Source: Candidatus Omnitrophota bacterium (GTDB taxonomy: Bacteria > Omnitrophota > Gorgyraeia > Tantalellales > Tantalellaceae). Taken from it: DNA of 8,246 nt. The notes under the pieces were generated by a model. It did not search any database and was not told the origin of the DNA. It saw only the letters and a list, made by a program, of their open reading frames with translations. Made by a program: the position numbers and the translations under genes. The first letter of the stretch is position 1. Each line of letters opens with the position of its first letter. The DNA lies in assembly GCA_023142805.1 (NCBI GenBank), contig JAGLIU010000100.1:1-8246 (forward strand), in the 5' to 3' direction. Of the stretch, positions 4,937 through 8,246 are shown one piece after another.

Positions 4937-5635
4937 GTGGAAAAGATAATACTTAACGCGGAAGCTAGGACAGACTTAGGTAAAGGTAACAGCAAACATC
5001 TGAGAAAAGAGGGAAAAGTGCCGGGAGTTGTGTACAAAGAGGGCAAGATCGGAATAAACGTACAGCTTGTGGACAGGGATTTGTGGAAAGTTCTTCATAC
5101 CGAAGCGGGGGAAAACGCTGTTATAACAATGAACATAACAAGCGGCGGGAAAAGCGCGGAAAAAACCGTTATACTTCAGGAAGCGCAGCGTGATCCGCTC
5201 AATGAAAAGTTATTGCATGTTGATTTCCATGAGATCTCGTTGAAAGAGAAACTTAAGGTTAAGGTGCCTGTAACAATTAAGGGTGAGGCTCCCGGAGTAA
5301 CCGAAGATAAAGGGATATTGACCCAGATCGAATGGGAATTGGAAGTGGAATGTTTGCCTACAGCTATTCCTGAACATATAGAGGTGCAGGTTGATGATCT
5401 TCGTATAGGAGATTCTATTCATGTTAAAGATATTAAAGTTTTGGAAGGAATTAGTATTCTTGCTCCGGAAGATCAGGTAGTTGTTTCTGTCAGTGCTCCG
5501 CAGGCTGAGGAACCGGAAGAAACAGAAGAAGAGGTTGAAGGCGAAGGTGACGAACCCAAGGTGATCAAGAAAGGTAAGCAGGAAGAAGGGGACGCCGAAG
5601 GCGGAGAAGCAGCCCCGTCCGAAACGGCGGAATGA
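4937..5635 (+). CDS. rplY: Ribosomal protein bL25, Ctc/TL5 long form
   Basis: Binds 5S rRNA in the large subunit; the long form is called Ctc in Bacillus, where it is a general stress protein, and TL5 in Thermus. The 232 residues contain the L25 domain (about 3-98; LRKEGKVPGVVYKEG at 22-36, the RDPLN motif at 85-89, LLHVDFHEI at 92-100), the TL5/Ctc C-terminal beta domain (about 101-188; VPVTIKGEAPGV and LPTAIPEHIEVDV-like core at 140-153), and an acidic low-complexity tail from about 189. The start is GTG 4937, with AAGGGGTG at 4923-4930 as a clear SD; no ATG gives a better N-terminus. It stands between prs and pth, the same order as in Bacillus (prs-ctc-spoVC). The acidic tail is of the sort often seen in Ctc homologues. 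Confidence 0.95.
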   Translation: MEKIILNAEARTDLGKGNSKHLRKEGKVPGVVYKEGKIGINVQLVDRDLWKVLHTEAGENAVITMNITSGGKSAEKTVILQEAQRDPLNEKLLHVDFHEISLKEKLKVKVPVTIKGEAPGVTEDKGILTQIEWELEVECLPTAIPEHIEVQVDDLRIGDSIHVKDIKVLEGISILAPEDQVVVSVSAPQAEEPEETEEEVEGEGDEPKVIKKGKQEEGDAEGGEAAPSETAE

Positions 5636-5660
5636 ACAGAAAGAAGTTAGCGTTTTTATT

Positions 5661-6218
5661 ATGAAAATAATTGTTGGATTAGGAAATCCTGGGTTTAGAT
5701 ATAAGAAGACGAGACATAACGTGGGATTTTCCGTTATTACGGCAATTTCCAAAAAGTACAAGATCAGAATAAAGAAAAAAGGATTTTCCGGGAACTACGG
5801 TATCGGTAGGATAAATGGTTGGGAAGTTTTGCTCTTTGAACCTATGACATATATGAATTTATCGGGGCAGGCGGTTAACGCGGTTTGTTCCTCTAAACTG
5901 GGAGATAAAAAAGATCTTCTCATAATAAGCGATGATATAAATCTGCCTTTGGGGACGCTTAGACTGAGAGAAAAAGGATCCGCGGGCGGGCATAACGGTC
6001 TTAAGTCAATTATAGGTAGTATCGGCGAAGATTTTTGCAGATTAAGAATAGGCGTGGCCGCGGAAAATATGCCTGTTGAAGACATGGTTTCTTTTGTTTT
6101 ATCCAGATTTTCTCGAAAAGAATTTTCGGTAATAAACGATTCGATAGAAAAAACAGTAGAATGTGTGGATATGTGGGTTGAACAGGGGATAAAAGAGGTA
6201 ATGGGCAGATATAATTAG
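5661..6218 (+). CDS. pth: Peptidyl-tRNA hydrolase
   Basis: Releases peptides from peptidyl-tRNAs dropped by the ribosome, recycling tRNA; an essential cytoplasmic monomer. The 185 residues match the family. Active-site residues are all present: N9 and H19 (GLGNPG...TRHNVG), M65-N66 in MTYMNLSG, D91 in SDDINLPLG, and N112 in GSAGGHNGLKS. The ATG at 5661 gives the standard MKIIVGLGNPG N-terminus. The SD is poor: only AAGAAG around 5641-5646, about 14 bases upstream. The gene follows rplY by 25 bases and is probably expressed from the same transcript, perhaps partly by coupling. In many Deltaproteobacteria ychF follows pth; it is absent here and rpsF comes next. Confidence 0.96.
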   Translation: MKIIVGLGNPGFRYKKTRHNVGFSVITAISKKYKIRIKKKGFSGNYGIGRINGWEVLLFEPMTYMNLSGQAVNAVCSSKLGDKKDLLIISDDINLPLGTLRLREKGSAGGHNGLKSIIGSIGEDFCRLRIGVAAENMPVEDMVSFVLSRFSRKEFSVINDSIEKTVECVDMWVEQGIKEVMGRYN

Positions 6219-6233
6219 GAGTATATACTACAC

Positions 6234-6270
6234 AACACTAAACATCTTGAAAGTCTCAAGAATGTGTGTT
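6234..6270 (+). other. Hairpin upstream of rpsF
   Basis: TCTTGA 6245-6250 pairs with TCAAGA 6256-6261 around AAGTC. The stem continues after a bulged A with ACA 6242-6244 and TGT 6263-6265, and after a TAA bulge with AACAC 6234-6238 and GTGTT 6266-6270. It lies 16 bases after the pth stop. It is not followed by a T-run, so it is a poor intrinsic terminator on the plus strand. It overlaps the likely rpsF promoter, so it may have no RNA role in the rpsF message. Confidence 0.4.
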
Positions 6271-6275
6271 ATTAT
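6247..6275 (+). promoter_or_regulatory. Likely sigma-70-type promoter for rpsF-ssb-rpsR-rplI
   Basis: TTGAAA at 6247-6252 (5 of 6 to TTGACA) and TATTAT at 6270-6275 (5 of 6 to TATAAT) are separated by exactly 17 bases. This is the best promoter match I found in the window. It sits in the 99-base gap between pth and rpsF, about 43 bases before the rpsF ATG, a natural place for a new transcription unit. No start-site data can be inferred beyond this. Confidence 0.6.
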
Positions 6276-6317
6276 CTAACAACGTAACAACGAAAATTAG
6301 GAAACTGGTGGTAAAAT

Positions 6318-6608
6318 ATGGAAAAATCAAGATCATACTCGGGATTATTTATAATAAGTCCTGAGAAACAGGAAGAGTTGAGCAGTATAACTGATGGTAT
6401 TAAAAATGTTATCAGTGAAAATTCCGGAAATGTTGTAAATGAAAACATGATGGGTAAAAGATCCCTCGCGTATCCTATAAATAACAAGGAAGAAGGGGTT
6501 TATTATGATCTAACATTTACCGCGTTGCCCGGATCGATCTCCAAAATTCTGAAGTTATTTCGCATAAATACGGATATACTCAGAACTTTGATCGATAAAG
6601 CGGAGTAA
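6318..6608 (+). CDS. rpsF: Ribosomal protein bS6
   Basis: Small-subunit protein that pairs with bS18 on the 30S platform. It has 96 residues, typical for the family. Seen are an N-terminal beta strand (YSGLFIISP, 7-15), GKRSLAYPI at 46-54, the EGVYYDLTF strand at 59-67, and the C-terminal RINTDILRTLI at 82-92. The acidic or Glu-rich tail of the E. coli protein is absent. The start ATG 6318 is preceded by TAGGA (6298-6302) and GGTGG (6307-6311), both modest ribosome sites. It opens the rpsF-ssb-rpsR-rplI cluster; ssb follows after 62 bases. The S6:S18-binding leader known in several phyla is not recognisable here. Confidence 0.95.
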   Translation: MEKSRSYSGLFIISPEKQEELSSITDGIKNVISENSGNVVNENMMGKRSLAYPINNKEEGVYYDLTFTALPGSISKILKLFRINTDILRTLIDKAE

Positions 6609-6670
6609 GGTTAGTAGCGGGAATAGAAGTGGGCAGGTAAAATAAAGAGAGAAATCCAAAAGGAGTTGTT

Positions 6671-7096
6671 ATGGCTGCTAGCATGAATAAAGTATTTTTA
6701 ATGGGGAATTTAACCCGTGATCCTGAGTTAAGGTACGTTCCGTCGGGATCCGCTGTAGCCAATTTTTCTGTCGCGGTTAACAGAACGTACAAAGATACTG
6801 CCGGAGAAAAGAAAGAAGACGTATCTTTTATCAGGGTAGTGGTTTGGGGAAAAATGGCCGAGATATGCGGAGAATATTTAGTAAAAGGCCGTCCCGTGCT
6901 GGTTGAGGGAAGGTTAAAATCCCGTAGTTGGGAAGGTCCGGACGGACAGAAAAGAAGCGCGTTAGATGTTGTTGCGACAAATGTACAGTTTTTAGGGGCT
7001 AAAAATAAAACACAAGAGAATGGCGGGAACTTTGAAGGTGATAAGGTGGCTTCGATAGATGTAGATCAAGAAGTCTCAGGAGAAATCCCGTTCTAG
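6671..7096 (+). CDS. ssb: Single-stranded DNA-binding protein
   Basis: Coats single-stranded DNA during replication and recruits partner proteins through its tail. The 141 residues form one OB-fold (about 5-110): MNKVFLMGNLTRDPELRY at 5-22, AVANFSVAVNRTY at 28-40, FIRVVVWGK at 53-61, and LVKGRPVLVEGRLKSRSW at 70-87. A short linker follows, then the acidic interaction tip ending EVSGEIPF (134-141), a version of the usual DDDIPF. The linker is short compared with E. coli SSB (178 residues). The SD AGGAG at 6661-6665, five bases before ATG 6671, supports this start over the internal ATG at 6683. Placement between rpsF and rpsR is the common Firmicutes arrangement and also occurs in other phyla. 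Confidence 0.97.
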   Translation: MAASMNKVFLMGNLTRDPELRYVPSGSAVANFSVAVNRTYKDTAGEKKEDVSFIRVVVWGKMAEICGEYLVKGRPVLVEGRLKSRSWEGPDGQKRSALDVVATNVQFLGAKNKTQENGGNFEGDKVASIDVDQEVSGEIPF

Positions 7097-7115
7097 TTTA
7101 GAGGAGAAGAAAAAC

Positions 7116-7397
7116 GTGAAAAAGAAAACGGAAACAAGAGAGCGTAAAGTTTTTAAGAAAAAACCATGCAAATTGTGCAGGGACAAGGTAACCTCCATAG
7201 ATTATAAAAATACGAACCTTTTGAGCAGATTCATCTCAGAAAAGGGGCGGATAATAACTTCCAGGATAACCGGAAACTGCGCGAAACATCAAAGGATGGT
7301 CGCGAAGGGTATAAAGAAGGCGAGATTGGCCGCGCTTTTACCGTTTGTAAAAATTAAAGAAGGCTTACAGAGAAGAAGGCCAAGGAGAGAGTCGTGA
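7116..7397 (+). CDS. rpsR: Ribosomal protein bS18, zinc-binding (C+) form
   Basis: Small-subunit protein that dimerises with bS6. It has 93 residues. The core has the IDYKNTNLLSRFISEKGRI segment (28-46), SRITGNCAKHQRM (49-61) and AIKRAR-like GIKKARLAALLPF (65-77). C18-x2-C21 together with C55-x2-H58 forms a complete putative zinc site, so this is the metal-binding form; many bacteria have lost it. A very basic tail GLQRRRPRRE follows. The start is GTG 7116, with GAGGAGAAG at 7101-7109 as SD. Its TGA overlaps the GTG start of rplI by four bases. Confidence 0.96.
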   Translation: MKKKTETRERKVFKKKPCKLCRDKVTSIDYKNTNLLSRFISEKGRIITSRITGNCAKHQRMVAKGIKKARLAALLPFVKIKEGLQRRRPRRES

Positions 7398-7837
7398 AAG
7401 TAATTGTAATAAAAGATACAGTGAATTTTGGTGAGATCGGGGATGAAAGGATAGTAAAAGACGGATATGCCCGAAACTATCTTATTCCGAACGGAATAGC
7501 GGTAAAGGCCACCAAAGGGGCTCTTACCCTCTTGGAACAAAAGAAGAAAGAAAAAGAGCGTAAAGAACAAAAAATAAAAGAAGAATGTGACATACTAGCC
7601 GAAAAGATAGCCGCGGTTTCATGTACAATATCAATGGAGGCGGGCGAGGAGGATAAACTTTTCGGGGCCGTTACATCAGAAAAGATAGCGGAATGTTTGC
7701 TTGAGGAGGGCATAGAAGTAGACAAAAAGAAAATAATCTTGGAAGATCCGATAAAAAGTTTAGGTGTATTCAATGTAGAAATACAGCTTCACCCCGGAGT
7801 TAAAGCTCAAGCAAGGGTCTGGGTTGTAAAAAAATAA
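7394..7837 (+). CDS. rplI: Ribosomal protein bL9
   Basis: Large-subunit protein that binds 23S rRNA near the L1 stalk and extends from the ribosome surface. At 147 residues it has the family length and full architecture: the N-terminal rRNA-binding domain (1-40) with VKDGYARNYLIPNGIAVKA at 21-39; a long charged connecting helix (about 41-75, rich in K and E); and the C-terminal domain (about 80-147) with KLFGAVTSEKIA (88-99) and SLGVFNVEIQLHPGVKA (122-138). The GTG start at 7394 overlaps the rpsR stop (GTGA) and has AAGGAG at 7382-7387 as SD, which indicates translational coupling with rpsR. Confidence 0.96.
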   Translation: MKVIVIKDTVNFGEIGDERIVKDGYARNYLIPNGIAVKATKGALTLLEQKKKEKERKEQKIKEECDILAEKIAAVSCTISMEAGEEDKLFGAVTSEKIAECLLEEGIEVDKKKIILEDPIKSLGVFNVEIQLHPGVKAQARVWVVKK

Positions 7838-7863
7838 GATAAAACCTTTCGGTTATTGTAAAC

Positions 7864-8246
7864 ATGATTCCAAAAACCCTTATCGAAAAAGTGCCTCCAC
7901 AGAACAATGAAGCAGAAGCCGCGGTTCTCGGGTCGATGCTAATAGACAAAAATGCCATTTCTCATGCTGTGGAAGGTTTGAATCATGACGCGTTTTATTC
8001 CGACGCTAACAAAGAGATATTCGAGGCGATCGTTACATTATATGACAATAATGAAGCCGTAGATATTGTTACTCTTATAGAACAGTTAAAGAAAAAAAAT
8101 GTTTTGGATAAAACCGGAGGGCCGGCGTACATAACAGAGTTGGCTAATACCATTCCCACCGCTGCCAATATCGGACATTATACTAAAATAGTCAGGGAAA
8201 AACATCTTCTTAGAAGATTGATAAATACCGCTACTCAGATCGTGAC
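7864..8246 (+). CDS. dnaB: Replicative DNA helicase, N-terminal part (3' end outside window)
   Basis: The first 127 residues of DnaB, the hexameric helicase that unwinds DNA at the replication fork; the ATPase domain lies beyond the window. The N-terminal collar domain is clear: VPPQNNEAEAAVLGSMLID at 10-28 (the canonical PPxxxEAExxVLGxxL start), FYSDANKEIFEAI at 44-56, VDIVTLIEQLKKKNVLD at 66-82, GGPAYITELANTIPTAAN at 85-102 and HYTKIVREKHLLRRLI at 105-120. ATG 7864 gives the expected N-terminus but has no recognisable SD in the 26-base gap after rplI; that gap has a small AACC-TTTC-GGTT hairpin at 7843-7854. rplI-dnaB adjacency is widely conserved in bacteria. Confidence 0.95.
   Translation, partial: MIPKTLIEKVPPQNNEAEAAVLGSMLIDKNAISHAVEGLNHDAFYSDANKEIFEAIVTLYDNNEAVDIVTLIEQLKKKNVLDKTGGPAYITELANTIPTAANIGHYTKIVREKHLLRRLINTATQIV

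Noticed and set aside
5210..5761. 183-residue minus-strand frame
   Set aside because: It is the shadow of rplY and pth; those have clear family motifs and ribosome sites on the plus strand.
6219..6317. S6:S18-binding autoregulatory leader of rpsF
   Set aside because: The characteristic CCG-containing bulged stem is not visible in this gap.

Overview
The window is a densely packed bacterial housekeeping locus read entirely from the + strand. It has twelve protein-coding genes (the first and last cut by the window edges), one tRNA, and one repeat-rich non-coding stretch of about 450 bases between the tRNA and glmU. Gene order runs: transketolase C-terminal part, ispE, a SpoVG-family gene with an inserted zinc ribbon, tRNA-Gln(TTG), glmU, prs, rplY/ctc, pth, rpsF, ssb, rpsR, rplI, dnaB. 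The ispE-spoVG-glmU-prs-ctc-pth order is known from Firmicutes. A tRNA-Gln in this neighbourhood, and the rpsF-rpsR-rplI-dnaB run placed directly after pth, recall Deltaproteobacteria-like genomes. Together with A/T-rich lysine/glutamate-heavy proteins, Shine-Dalgarno (SD) sites before most genes, and intergenic low-complexity repeats, I infer an uncultivated Gram-negative-type lineage such as Omnitrophota or a relative. That placement is an inference and was not tested by any search.

Layout. 1-445: end of a transketolase. 446-547: spacer made largely of a degenerate 7-base tandem array that runs into the ispE start codon. 548-1411: ispE (isoprenoid precursor synthesis). 1412-1535: spoVG leader with a possible structured RNA. 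1536-2144: SpoVG/zinc-ribbon fusion with a long Glu/Lys tail. 2151-2224: tRNA-Gln, six bases after spoVG. 2209-2455: a perfect 64-base direct repeat, whose first copy includes the 3' end of the tRNA, enclosing a 119-base hairpin-rich spacer. 2497-2625: a dispersed-type imperfect inverted repeat (MITE/REP-like). 2673-6218: glmU, prs, rplY and pth, closely spaced. 6219-6317: likely promoter plus hairpin. 6318-7837: rpsF, ssb, rpsR, rplI. 7864-end: N-terminal part of DnaB.

How the genes fit together. GlmU supplies UDP-GlcNAc for the envelope. Prs supplies PRPP for nucleotides. IspE supplies isoprenoids, including the undecaprenyl carrier. L25, Pth, S6, S18, L9 and tRNA-Gln serve translation. SSB and DnaB serve replication. 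The locus therefore couples envelope precursors, translation and replication. I see no CRISPR, defence, secondary-metabolite or toxin-antitoxin system here. The least explained material is the tRNA-linked repeat block at 2209-2455 and the zinc-ribbon insertion in SpoVG.
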